The position numbers were made by a program, and so were the translations under genes. This document shows positions 26,170 to 36,000 of a stretch of DNA of 64,000 nucleotides, one piece after another (within the stretch, counting starts at the first letter, position 1; each line of letters starts with the position of its first letter). This DNA comes from an uncultured Pseudomonadota bacterium (lineage in GTDB: Bacteria > Pseudomonadota > Gammaproteobacteria > Steroidobacterales > Steroidobacteraceae): NCBI GenBank assembly GCA_946479515.1, contig CAMLGF010000016.1:1-64000 (forward strand), read 5' to 3'. The notes below the pieces were generated by a model. It ran no database searches. It was given only the letters and a program-made list of their open reading frames with translations, and was not told the DNA's origin.

Positions 26170-27633
26170 ATGAAGCACACTCGCTCGTTCGTGACCGCGG
26201 CCGTCCTCATGGCAGCCATGGCATCCCTGGCACAGGCGGCGCAGCCCTGCGCGGCGCTGAAGAAATTTTCGATGGACGAGCATCGCGTGGTGATCCGCGA
26301 CGCCAAGGACATCCCGGCGAGCGCGCCCGACATGACGCCCGCCCTGCCCGCGCATTGCCGCGTCGATGGCGTCATCGACGAGCGCACCGGTCGCGACGGC
26401 AAACCCTATGGCATCGGCTTCGCCGTGGCGCTGCCCGCGAACTGGAATGGCCGGTTTCTCTTCCAGGGTGGCGGCGGCTTGAATGGCAGCGTGCAGCCGC
26501 CGCTCGGCGCTGGCTATGCGGGCGAACGCAGCGCGCTGGCGCGCGGCTTCGCGGTGGCGAGCACGGACTCCGGACACAAGTCCACGGGCTTCGACGGCAG
26601 CTTCTTCCGCGATCAGAAGGCCGCGCTCGATTTTCTCTACCAGGCGGTGGCCGAAGTCACCGTGGTCGCCAAGAGCATCGTGAAGCAGCACTACGGCAAG
26701 CCGCAGGATCGCGCGTACTTCGTCGGCTGCTCCACGGGCGGCCGCGAGGCCATGATCATGTCGCAGCGTTTCCCCGGCTATTACGATGGCATCGTCGCGG
26801 TCGCGCCGGCCGCCCGCACCAGCTTCTCGAATCTCGGCCTGCGCTACGCGGCCACGCAGCTCAAGCAGGCGCCGCCGCTGGGCGACGCCGAACGCAAGCT
26901 GGTCGTCGACGGCGTGCTCGAAGCCTGCGACGCGCTCGACGGCAGCAAGGATGGCTTCGTCTTCGCGCCGCAGAAATGCGAGTTCGATCCGGGGACCTTG
27001 AAGATTCCCGCCGCGACGGCCAAGGCCATCCGCGCCGTCATGCAGGGCCCACGCACCCGCGCCGGGCGGCAGGTCTACCCCGGCTATTTCTGGGACACCG
27101 GCATCGCCACCACGCAGGGATTGCCCGGCATCCTCGCGGGCCCGTTCATTCCCGAGGGACGCCCGGTCGGCGACACCATGGACGTGGACGCGGCGGCCGC
27201 CGAGGCCATGGACGCGCGCGCCATGGTGGGCGACAGCAGCGCCTGGACCAATCTCAGCACCTTCCGCGGCCACGGCGGCAAGCTGATATTCGCGCACGGC
27301 GTGAGCGACCCGTGGTTCTCGGCGCAGGAGTCGGTGCGCTACTACGAGGCACTGGGACACGACAGCACCGACGTGCCGATCGCCGACTGGAGCCGGCTGT
27401 TCCTGGTGCCGGGCATGGGCCATTGTGGCGGCGGCGCGCGCACGCTCGACCAGTTCGACCTGTTGAGCGCCGTGACCGACTGGGTGGAGTCGGGCAAGGC
27501 GCCGGACCGCGTGATCGCCACCGGCAAGTCAGCGCCCGGCGAAAGCCGGCCGCTGTGCCCGTTCCCGCAGCACGCGCAGTACGGCGGCTCGGGCGACGCG
27601 CGCGAGGCGACTAACTACATCTGCCGGGAATGA
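26170..27633 (+). CDS. Tannase / feruloyl-esterase family secreted hydrolase
   Basis: This 487-residue protein has a signal peptide ending at QAAQ and CGGAGGGG just upstream of the ATG. It belongs to the tannase/feruloyl esterase family (PF07519). The nucleophile lies in VGCSTGGREAM, the Asp in GVSDPWFS and the His in VPGMGHCGGG. The Cys beside the Ser and the Cys after the His form the family's characteristic CS-D-HC disulfide arrangement. FLFQGGGGLNG is the oxyanion region. It should cleave ferulate, gallate or related esters from plant walls, which links the arabinan operon to the aromatic-acid genes at the left of the window. Confidence 0.92.
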   Translation: MKHTRSFVTAAVLMAAMASLAQAAQPCAALKKFSMDEHRVVIRDAKDIPASAPDMTPALPAHCRVDGVIDERTGRDGKPYGIGFAVALPANWNGRFLFQGGGGLNGSVQPPLGAGYAGERSALARGFAVASTDSGHKSTGFDGSFFRDQKAALDFLYQAVAEVTVVAKSIVKQHYGKPQDRAYFVGCSTGGREAMIMSQRFPGYYDGIVAVAPAARTSFSNLGLRYAATQLKQAPPLGDAERKLVVDGVLEACDALDGSKDGFVFAPQKCEFDPGTLKIPAATAKAIRAVMQGPRTRAGRQVYPGYFWDTGIATTQGLPGILAGPFIPEGRPVGDTMDVDAAAAEAMDARAMVGDSSAWTNLSTFRGHGGKLIFAHGVSDPWFSAQESVRYYEALGHDSTDVPIADWSRLFLVPGMGHCGGGARTLDQFDLLSAVTDWVESGKAPDRVIATGKSAPGESRPLCPFPQHAQYGGSGDAREATNYICRE

Positions 27634-27667
27634 CCGGGGGTCGCCGTCGCTTGCACGATGCCCGGCG

Positions 27668-29005
27668 TCACGGCGCGTTGCGCCGTAACAGACGACCGAA
27701 TGCCAGCCCGCAGCCGCCGGCGACCACCGAGGCCGCGAGCACCGCGAGCTTGGCGCTCTTCAACAGCTCCTCGTCGCCGAAGGCGAGATTGGCGATGAAG
27801 ATCGACATGGTGAAGCCGATGCCGCCCAACAACCCCAGCAGCAGGATGCCGCGCCAGTTCGTGCCGGCCGGCAGGACGGCGACGCCCAGCTTCACCGCCA
27901 GCCACGAGAAGCAGAAGATGCCGAGTGGTTTGCCGACCAGCAGCGCGAGAAAGGTGCCCGTCAGCAGCGCGCCGCTACCGGTCCACTCCAGCGCGAAGCC
28001 GCCGAGGCTCACGCCCGCATTGGCCAGCGCGAACAGCGGCATGATGCCGTAGGCCACCCAGGGATGCAGGATGGCCTCGAGGCGAACCACCGGTGAGAGC
28101 ATCTCCCGTTGCGCCTCGGCGAGCTTGCGAACCGGGGACACGAGCGCGGCCGAAGGGCGCTCGCTCTGTGCCACGCGCTCACTGAGTTCATCGACCGCTT
28201 CGCGCGCCTTCGCGAGCAGGGTCCTCTGGCCCTGGGGCGTGGACACGGGCGTGAGCAGCCCCAGCAGCACTCCCGCGATGGTCGGGTGGACGTGCGCCTG
28301 CAGGAGCCCGAGCCACACCACGAACCCCGCGATCGCGTAGGGAAGCACGTGACGTATGCCGAGCCGCTGCAGTCCGAGCACGCACACCAGGCCGGCGAGC
28401 GCGACCAGCAGGCCCGTCAGACCGACACCTTCGGAATAGAACACCGCGATCACGATGATCGCGGCGATGTCGTCGGCAATGGCAATCGCCAGCAGCAGCG
28501 CCCGCAGATCGTTCGAGACCCTCGACGAGAGCAATGCCAGCACGCCCACGGCGAACGCGATATCGGTGGCGGTCGGCACCGCCCAGCCCCGGGCCAGGTC
28601 CGTCCCGCCGTTGATGGCGAGATAGATGAGCGCCGGTACCAGGATGCCGCCCGCCGCGGCCGCGAGCGGCAGCGCCGCGAGGCGCAGGCCCGACAGCGCT
28701 CCCGAGTGGATCTCGCGCCGGATCTCGAGACCGACCACCAGGAAGAAAACGGTCATCAGACCTTCGTTGATCCAGAAGCGCAGCGAGTGCGCCACGCTGC
28801 GGTCGGCCAACCCCAGCGAAAACGGCGTCTGCCAGAGCTTCTGGTAGGAGTCGGCCCATGGCGAATTCGCCCAGAGCAACGCGAGCAGCGCCGCGGCCAG
28901 CAGCACCAGGCCGCTGCCGGCTTCCACGCGCAGGAATCTCTCCAGTGGCTGGATCAACGAACGAATGAGCGAAGACGGCTTCGCCGTCGTGGCGCGCGGA
29001 CCCAT
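27668..29005 (-). CDS. nhaA: Na+/H+ antiporter NhaA
   Basis: This 445-residue inner-membrane protein has about twelve transmembrane segments. It has the essential paired aspartates in IAIADDIAAIIVIAVFYSEG, the transport-site Asp in VPTATDIAFAVG, the early signature VFFLVVGLEIRREI and the late motif GGIGFTMSIFIANLAF. It exchanges protons for sodium and adjusts internal pH and salinity. ATG 29005 has AAGGAG seven bases upstream; the in-frame ATG at 29071 would add 22 polar residues. A longer cytosolic insert (about residues 255-305) is Ser/Glu-rich. It is functionally unrelated to the flanking polysaccharide genes. Confidence 0.95.
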   Translation of the reverse strand: MGPRATTAKPSSLIRSLIQPLERFLRVEAGSGLVLLAAALLALLWANSPWADSYQKLWQTPFSLGLADRSVAHSLRFWINEGLMTVFFLVVGLEIRREIHSGALSGLRLAALPLAAAAGGILVPALIYLAINGGTDLARGWAVPTATDIAFAVGVLALLSSRVSNDLRALLLAIAIADDIAAIIVIAVFYSEGVGLTGLLVALAGLVCVLGLQRLGIRHVLPYAIAGFVVWLGLLQAHVHPTIAGVLLGLLTPVSTPQGQRTLLAKAREAVDELSERVAQSERPSAALVSPVRKLAEAQREMLSPVVRLEAILHPWVAYGIMPLFALANAGVSLGGFALEWTGSGALLTGTFLALLVGKPLGIFCFSWLAVKLGVAVLPAGTNWRGILLLGLLGGIGFTMSIFIANLAFGDEELLKSAKLAVLAASVVAGGCGLAFGRLLRRNAP

Positions 29006-29105
29006 GGAAGCACTCCTTGTGCCTTGGCGGCCCGGCCAACGCGATCCTGCCGATGCAGCATGCATCGACACCCGGCTGCATTTCTAGCACCGCAGCTGGG
29101 TACGC

Positions 29106-30731
29106 TCAAGTCACCGCGTGCTGATATTCCCGCTCGCGGTACTCGAACCAGTCGAAGTCCGCGGGATGCGCGGTGCCCGACATGTCCTGGCAGGCGACAC
29201 CAATGAAGGCGCCGGTGAAGTTGGGCGCGCCCGGGACGGTGGCTTCGTCCGACAGGATGCTGGCGTCGAACAGCTCCGGCAGCCACGTCCAGGCGGCGTT
29301 GCCAACGCGGAACGCGAAGCGCAGGCGCTCCTGGTCCACCTCGGCGCGCAATTCGATGCGACCCGCGGGCACCGCGATCGGCGCCGTGAAGAAATCGGAC
29401 TGCGGCGAATCCGGCGTGCAGGTCATCACGCGCACGTGGCGGCCGTGCTGGTCGTCGTTCGTGACGTGCAGGTAATGGAACTTGGTCGAGTTGTAGTAGT
29501 AGATGAGGCCGGCGGCCTGCTGGAAATGCAGCGGCTCGAACTCCAGCGCCGTGCTCGCGCTGAAACAATGCGCCTGCTGGCGACGCGCGACCAGCGACTG
29601 CCGGAACACGCTGCCCAGCGACTCGCGGCCGAACAGCCGCAGATAGCCCTTGCGTGCCGTAAGGCTGAAGAGCTCCTCGGGATACGGCGAGCGCAACCAT
29701 TGGAAGTCGATGGGCAGCTCGGCCGCATCGAAATCCTCGCGCACCGGCGATGCGGCGACGGGCGCGGCCGGCAGCGCGGGTGCCGGCGTCTCGAGCTCGG
29801 GCAGTCCGCTGCCGTCGAGCGTGCGCAGCCAGTCGTCCTTGCCCCAGACCATTTTCTGGATGGCCGTCTCGCGGCCGAGCACGCAACGCCCGCGATTGGG
29901 CAGCGGACGGCCGCATAGATAGACGGCGTAGGTCTCGCCCGCCTGCGTGTCGACGAAATCGCCGTGGCCGGCGCGATGCAGTGGTGCGTGCGGACGATCC
30001 CGCGCGGTGATGATGTACTTGTCGGGATGCAGCTCGTACGGACCGGTCAGCGAGCGCGAGCGCGCCATGGTCATGGCATGGCCCCAACCCGTGCCACCCT
30101 CGGCGGTGATCAGGTAGTACCAGCCGTTGCGCTTGTACAGGTGCGGCGCCTCGGTGAAACCGATGGACGTGCCCTTGAAGATGTTGTGCACCGGGCCCAC
30201 GAGCTTGCGCTCCTTGGCCGAGTACTCCTGCAGCACGATGCCGGCGAAACGGCCGCGGCCGGGACGATGATCCCAGAGCTGATTCACCAGGTACTTGCGG
30301 CCGTCGTCGTCGTGGAACAGCGAGGGATCGAAGCCGCTGCTGTTGAGATACAGCGCATCCGACCAGTCGCCGTCGATGGTCGGCGCGGTCACGAGATAGT
30401 TGTGGAAGTCGCGCAGCGACGCGCCCGACGCGCCGCCCACCGTGGTGCGGCCGTAGCGCTTCACGTCGGTGAAGATGAGCCAGAAGAGTCCGTCGGCGTG
30501 CGTGAGGCATGGCGCCCAGACGCCGCACGAATCCGGATCGCCCAGCATGTCGAGCTGCGCCGGCCGGCGCAGCGGCCGCGTGAGCAGCCGCCAGTTCACC
30601 AGATCGCGCGAATGGTGGATCTGCACGCCGGGAAACCACTCGAACGTGGACGTGGCGATGTAGTAGTCGTCGCCCACGCGCACGATGGAGGGGTCGGGAT
30701 TGAACCCCTTGAGAACGGGATTGCGGATCAT
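29106..30731 (-). CDS. GH43 beta-xylosidase/arabinosidase (XynB-like)
   Basis: This 541-residue cytosolic protein has no signal peptide. The GH43 propeller (about 1-310) begins with NPVLKGFNPDPSIVRVGDDYY (base Asp13) and continues with GFDPSLFHDDDG and acid FTEAPHLYKRNGWYYL. A C-terminal beta-sandwich (about 325-530) is the DUF1349/GH43_C2-like domain typical of XynB enzymes of this length. It hydrolyses xylo-oligosaccharides after uptake. The stop/start ATGA overlap (30728-30731) with the upstream transporter gene means the importer and the intracellular hydrolase are made together. Confidence 0.93.
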   Translation of the reverse strand: MIRNPVLKGFNPDPSIVRVGDDYYIATSTFEWFPGVQIHHSRDLVNWRLLTRPLRRPAQLDMLGDPDSCGVWAPCLTHADGLFWLIFTDVKRYGRTTVGGASGASLRDFHNYLVTAPTIDGDWSDALYLNSSGFDPSLFHDDDGRKYLVNQLWDHRPGRGRFAGIVLQEYSAKERKLVGPVHNIFKGTSIGFTEAPHLYKRNGWYYLITAEGGTGWGHAMTMARSRSLTGPYELHPDKYIITARDRPHAPLHRAGHGDFVDTQAGETYAVYLCGRPLPNRGRCVLGRETAIQKMVWGKDDWLRTLDGSGLPELETPAPALPAAPVAASPVREDFDAAELPIDFQWLRSPYPEELFSLTARKGYLRLFGRESLGSVFRQSLVARRQQAHCFSASTALEFEPLHFQQAAGLIYYYNSTKFHYLHVTNDDQHGRHVRVMTCTPDSPQSDFFTAPIAVPAGRIELRAEVDQERLRFAFRVGNAAWTWLPELFDASILSDEATVPGAPNFTGAFIGVACQDMSGTAHPADFDWFEYREREYQHAVT

Positions 30732-31996
30732 GCGGCGGAACCGGCCGGTGCGGCGACGCGTTCACGAACCACCGCCCAGAGCCAGATGGCCGCGAGGATG
30801 TCGAACACCGCCAGCGACACGAAGAACGGATCGTAGCCGACCACTTTCACCAGTCCGCCGATCAGCAGCGTGAACAGCAATACGCCGAGATTGCCGCACA
30901 GGCCCGCGATCCCGGCCACCGTGGCCACTTCGTTCTTGCGGAACAGGTCCGAAGACATGGTGATGACCGTTATGGACAGCGTCTGGTGCGCGAAACCTCC
31001 CAGGCACAGCAGCGCGATGGCCGCGTAGGCACTGTCTACCTTGCCCACGAAGGCCATGCCCACCATGAGCAGCGCACCCACGGTGAACGCCCAGCGGCGC
31101 GCATTGATCAGCCCGATGCCGCGCTTCTGCAGCCACAGAGCGATTGCCGGGCCCGCGAGACAACCGACGTCGGCGGTCACGAAGGGCAGCCAGGCGAACA
31201 TCGCGATCTGCTTGAGATCGAAGCCGCGTTCGTTCATCAGGTAGAAAGGCACCCAGAACGACAGCGTTCCCCAGGTGGGATCGGCGAGCAGCCGCGGAAT
31301 GGCGATGCCCCAGGTGTTGCGCTGCTTGAGCAAGGACAGCAGCGAGGGCTTGGCGCCCGTGGCGGCGAGATGCGATTCCTGCCCGGACTCGATGTACTCG
31401 CGCTCTTGCGGCGAGAGCTTGGGGTGGTCTTTCGGCGAGTAGTAGAACTTGAACCACAGCGCCACCCACACCAGCGCCGCGATGCCGGAGATGACGAACG
31501 CCAGCCGCCAGCTGTGGAACAGGATGGCCCAGGCCACCAGCGGCGCCGCCAGCATCGAACCGAACGAGGCGCCGATATTATAAAAGCCGCCGGCAAAGCC
31601 GCGTTCCTTCGCGGGAAACCACTCGGCCACGGCTTTCATGCCGCCCGGTTGCGCCGTGCCTTCGGCAAAGCCCATGAGGCCGCGCAGCACCGCGAGCATC
31701 TGCCAGCTGTTCGCCGCGCCGTGCAGCGCCATGATCACGGCCCATGCCAGCGCGAACAATCCGAAACCGAGCTTGAGGCCGATGACGTCCATCACGTAGC
31801 CCGCCAACGGCTGGAACATGATGCCCGCCTGGAAGATGCTGGTGATCCAGCCGTATTCCTTCTCGGTGATGCCCAGCTCGCCCGTGAGCGTGGGCGCCGC
31901 CACGCCCAGCGAGGCGCGCGTCAGGTAGTTGAGTATGGTGCCGATGGTGATCAGGCTGATCATCCACCACCGCAAAGCGTATAGCCGACGGATCAT
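30728..31996 (-). CDS. MFS transporter, anion:cation symporter (hexuronate-type) family
   Basis: This 422-residue protein has twelve transmembrane helices. The family signature NYLTRASLGVAAPTL lies in helix 1, GYVMDVIGLKLGF is the MFS loop 2-3 motif, and FAEGTAQPGGMKAVAEWFPAKERG is typical of ACS-family sugar-acid transporters. It is co-translated with the GH43 beta-xylosidase, so the likely cargo is xylo-oligosaccharides or (glucurono)xylan fragments. The ACS family more often carries hexuronates. ATG 31996 is the only start in frame because a stop codon lies seven codons upstream. A ten-codon open frame ends exactly on this start and may couple its translation. Confidence 0.9.
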   Translation of the reverse strand: MIRRLYALRWWMISLITIGTILNYLTRASLGVAAPTLTGELGITEKEYGWITSIFQAGIMFQPLAGYVMDVIGLKLGFGLFALAWAVIMALHGAANSWQMLAVLRGLMGFAEGTAQPGGMKAVAEWFPAKERGFAGGFYNIGASFGSMLAAPLVAWAILFHSWRLAFVISGIAALVWVALWFKFYYSPKDHPKLSPQEREYIESGQESHLAATGAKPSLLSLLKQRNTWGIAIPRLLADPTWGTLSFWVPFYLMNERGFDLKQIAMFAWLPFVTADVGCLAGPAIALWLQKRGIGLINARRWAFTVGALLMVGMAFVGKVDSAYAAIALLCLGGFAHQTLSITVITMSSDLFRKNEVATVAGIAGLCGNLGVLLFTLLIGGLVKVVGYDPFFVSLAVFDILAAIWLWAVVRERVAAPAGSAA

Positions 31997-32025
31997 CGGC
32001 GAACCCGCCGCATTTCATTGGTCAT
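31993..32025 (-). promoter_or_regulatory. Possible ten-codon leader ORF in front of the transporter gene
   Basis: An ATG at 32025, preceded by AAGGGGGG five bases away, opens MTNEMRRVRR and stops at a TGA that overlaps the transporter start (ATGA, 31993-31996). The transporter's own start lacks a good ribosome site, so reinitiation after the leader is plausible. Confidence 0.35.
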
Positions 32026-32194
32026 GTCATCCCCCCTTCGGCAACCGCAACGCCGGGATGTGGCCGGAACCCTAGCATGGCTCCGCGGCAGATGCGCGAT
32101 AGCGTTTTGGTGATGCATCGATTCCGACCTGCGGGTTGCTCCCGGGCGCGGCAGGCTCTAGAAAGTACGTCCCACTTACAATCCAGATTCCGCC

Positions 32195-33010
32195 ATGAAA
32201 AACCCACCGTTTCGAGTCTTCGCCCTGCTGCTCGGCGTCCTGGTCCTGACTTCCCTCGACGCCGGCGCCGCGGAATCCGCCAAGGCCGGCGAGAAGCACA
32301 CGTTCGTCCTCGTCCACGGCGCCACGGCCGGCGGTTGGGAATGGAAGAGCACCGGCAAGTTCCTGAGCGACGACGGCCACACTGTCTACCGCGCCACGCT
32401 CACCGGACTCGGCGAGCGCGAGCACCTGAACAGCCCCGACATCGATCTGCAGACCCACATCAACGACGTGGTGAACCTGATCCTGTACGAGGACCTGCAC
32501 GACGTCGTGCTCACCGGCCACAGCTATGGCGGCATGGTCATCACCGGCGTGATGGATCGCGTGCCCGATCGCATCAAGCACGTGGTGTTCCTCGATGCCG
32601 CCGTGCCCGACGATGGCATGTCCATCTGGGATCTGTTCGGCGGCACCGGCCCGCAGGATCCGGAGCGCTTCAAGGACGGCTTCATGCAGGTGCCGTGGGT
32701 GAAGCCCGGCACGCCGCCGCCGCACAACGTCAAGCAGTCGATCAAGTGCTTCAACCAGCCGGTGTCGTACAAGAATCCGGCGGCCAGGGCGCTGCAGGTC
32801 ACCTACGTCGCATTCGTACCCAAAGACAAGTCCGCCGAAGAACGCGCGAAGACGGACAAGAGCTGGCAACGCGCGGTGTCGCGCGGCTGGACCATCCGCA
32901 CCTTTCCCGGCGGCCACGTGGCCCAGCAGGAAGATCCGCGCGGCGTGGCCACGCTGATCGAGCAGTCGGTGAACGACCGGAACCAGGCGCCAGCCGTCGC
33001 GGGCAAGTGA
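32195..33010 (+). CDS. Secreted alpha/beta-hydrolase, plant-esterase (SABP2/HNL)-like
   Basis: This 271-residue protein has a signal peptide ending near DAGAAE. The core FVLVHGATAGGWEWKSTGKFL, with the nucleophile elbow GHSYGGMV (about residue 110) and catalytic His in FPGGHVAQQE, matches the small esterase family that includes methyl-salicylate esterases and hydroxynitrile lyases. The phrase ATLTGLGEREHL is characteristic. It probably hydrolyses a small methyl or aryl ester in the periplasm. It is divergent from the transporter/xylosidase operon and ends at a strong bidirectional hairpin. Confidence 0.88.
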   Translation: MKNPPFRVFALLLGVLVLTSLDAGAAESAKAGEKHTFVLVHGATAGGWEWKSTGKFLSDDGHTVYRATLTGLGEREHLNSPDIDLQTHINDVVNLILYEDLHDVVLTGHSYGGMVITGVMDRVPDRIKHVVFLDAAVPDDGMSIWDLFGGTGPQDPERFKDGFMQVPWVKPGTPPPHNVKQSIKCFNQPVSYKNPAARALQVTYVAFVPKDKSAEERAKTDKSWQRAVSRGWTIRTFPGGHVAQQEDPRGVATLIEQSVNDRNQAPAVAGK

Positions 33011-33014
33011 TCCG

Positions 33015-33048
33015 GCGGGCGCAGCGGTCGGCTGACCGCTGCGCCCGC
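33015..33048. terminator. Bidirectional hairpin terminator
   Basis: A perfect 15-bp stem (33015-33029 pairing with 33034-33048, GCGGGCGCAGCGGTC) has a 4-nt loop. It sits in the 45-bp gap between the convergent esterase and TonB-receptor genes. Confidence 0.85.
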
Positions 33049-33055
33049 GCTCCGC

Positions 33056-36000
33056 TCAGAACTTCATCCTGAAGCCGGCCGTGTAGTAACGGCCCATATC
33101 GTCGTAGAAGCCCAGGGTCGGGTAGAACAAGCCCGGAATACCCGAATTCGACGGATACAGCGGCGCCCGTTCGTTCAACAGGTTGTTCACGGTGAGGAAC
33201 CCTTCGACGGTGCTGTCGTCGCCGATCTCGAACTGCTTGCTGATCGTGGTATCGAGGACGTTGTAGGCGTCCAGGCTCGAATCGACGTAGTTCTGGTTGC
33301 CCGTGGGGTTGGAAACGCCACCGTTCAGGCGGTTGTCGCTCGACTTGAGACTGACGCTGCTCAGCCAGCGGTTCTGCAACGCCACGCTCCAACTGCCGTT
33401 CTCATACGAAACGAACGTGGTCTGCATCAGCTTGGGCTGGACCGCCCAGGTGTAGAACGTCGAAGCCGGCGTGTTGAGCGTCGAGTTCGCCAGCTGGTAG
33501 GTGGCCATGTGCCGCAGGGAGAACTGTCCGCCTGCGAGATCGAAGCTGTAGTCGATCTGCAGATCGTAGCCGTGGGTCTTCTGCAGTGCCGCGTTGAGCG
33601 GCGAATTGCGGATTTCCGTTGGCATGTTGAACGCCGGATTCGTGAAATTCGGATCGCCCGGGTCCGTGATCGGGCGAATGGCCAGCGTACAGAACGGTGA
33701 GTCGTAGGCAGGCGCACTGGCCGTACAGAGGCCCTGGATGGCATCACTCTGGTAGCTGATGCCCGTGATCGCATTGGTCAGGCGGGTCTGCCAATAGTCG
33801 AGCGCCACGCTGAATCGCGGAATCGCGGGCGGCGTCACGACCAGTCCCGCCGTGACGGTCTTCGCTTCCTCCGGCGTCAGGTCCGGATTGCCGCGCGACA
33901 CGAGCCGCATGCCCGAGCTGTTGCCCCCGGTCAGGCGGTCGTTGAATCCTGTCGAAGTAACACCCGCCGGCTGGAACAAGTCGTTGAGATTCGGCGCCCG
34001 GAAGTCGGACGACAAGGTGCCGCGGAACCTGAGCGCATCGACGATCTGCCAATTGAGGCCGAGCTTCCAGGAATCTCCCGCGTCGAAGTTCGAATATTTG
34101 GCGCGCCGACCGGCCAGATTGGCCGAGAGCTCTTGAAATCCCGGTACGTCCACGAGCAGCGGAACGTTGAACTCCAGCGCGAACTCGTAGACATGATTCT
34201 TGGCATCGACCGGCGCGTTGGTGTTCTGCACCCAACGCAACGGCGCAGAGCCGTTGGCCAGGCACAGACGCAATCCCGTGCAGTTGACGAAATCGGAGGG
34301 CAGGAAATCGCTTTCCATCACGTACGTGGCCCACCGCGCCTCGGCAGAAAGGTTGGCCCTGATCTCGCCTGCCGGCAGTCCGAGTCCCCACAATCCACCG
34401 CCGATCGAGACACCGACATCGTCGAGCTCCTGGGTCAGCAGCCACGACGTGGGGTTGCGCAGGTATTCATAGGCTTCCGCCGAAGGACCGGCCGGATCGG
34501 TGATGTTGAGCGGCACGCAGCCCGGGTAGAGAGTGGCGAACTGCGGCTGGGTGCTGACCCAGCACTTGATGGTGCCGCCATCGTCGACTGCATCCAGCGC
34601 CGCGAGGTACTTCGCATTGTCGGTGTTGTTGGGATTGGTGACCGACAGCTCACTGACGGCGTGGTTGTAATACACATCCCAGTTGAGGCCGCCCAGCTCT
34701 CCAGTAGCGCCGGTCTCGACGTTCCAGGCCTTCTGGTCGCCGAAGGTGCGATACAGCCGGTTCGGACTGCCGTTGGCGGGCTTTCCGTCGACGTTGTTCC
34801 AGATGTACGACGCCGCGGAGAAATACGGCGTGTTCGGCGGCGGTGGCGGCGTGCTGTTGGTCTGTGGTGAGGTCGGCGGGCTTGCCGGCAGGCACCGCCA
34901 GCCGGTGGCCGCCGGAGTCGTGCAGTCGATGCCCGCGCCCAGCTGCTGCTGTGTGGCCGGGGCCAGGAACGGATTGTCGGCGAACATCGAGTTGGGGCGC
35001 CCGGGCGAGGGACTGACTACCCAGTTGATCCAGTCCGAGGTGTTCTCGGCTTGTGCCCAGGATCCCTGCACGTACCAGTTGGCGGACTCGCCCAGTTCGA
35101 GGCTGAAGCGCGCAAACACGTCCTTCATCTCGACTCCCGAGCGGAACGTGCCGTACTTCACCCAGCCGCCGTCACCCCCCGAATCGAGCGTGCCGGTGAT
35201 GGGAGTGCCACGGACCAGCGGGCTCAGGACCCCCGCCTGGTTGAAGGTGTAGTTGTTGAAGGCGCAGGCGGTACCGCAATTCACGGTGCCGTACTGGGCG
35301 CTGTTGACCACGCGCCCGTACGGGGTGTTCCGGAAGGGGTTGGCCTGTGTGCCGTTTCCGGTCAGCAGCCAGGCCTGGCCATCCTCGCCGTAGGGCCGAT
35401 CGGCGATCGGAATCATGTCCTGGTGCCGGAAGCGCGCCGATGCTTCGAAATGGCCGCGATCACTGAGAAGCGACGTGCCCCAGGCGACGCCGAGCTGGTA
35501 TTCGTCGCCGTCGCCGTACTTCGACAGGCCGTAGTCGCCCTTCACCGAGAACCCGGTGAAGTCCTTGTCCAGCAGATAGTTGACCACGCCGGCCACGGCG
35601 TCGGAGCCGTAGATCGCCGAGGCACCGCCCGTGACGATGTCCACCCGCTTGACCAGCATCTGCGGCATGACGTCGATGTTGACCGAGCCGTCCTGATTGT
35701 TCGGCGCGACGCGATGACCGTCCAGCATCACCAGCGTGCGGGAGGGGCCGAAATTACGCAGCGACAGGGTGTTGCCGCCGTTGTTGGTGCTGCCGTTGCC
35801 CTGCGTGCGCGGCGTACGGCCACCCATGATGTTGGGCAATTTGTTGAGCGCGTCGGCGGTGTCGCTGGGCGTGGTCACCGCGAGCGCGCTGATGTCGACG
35901 GAAGTGATCGGGGTCGGCGAGCGCACCACTTCGGTGATGGTGCGCGAACCGGTCACCGTGATCGTGGTGATTTCCTCGCCGGCGGCACCCTGGTCACCCG

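Noticed and set aside
27670..27686. ACGGCGC-GTT-GCGCCGT hairpin at the end of nhaA
   Set aside because: It is mostly inside the nhaA coding sequence and has no T-tract, so I did not call it a terminator.
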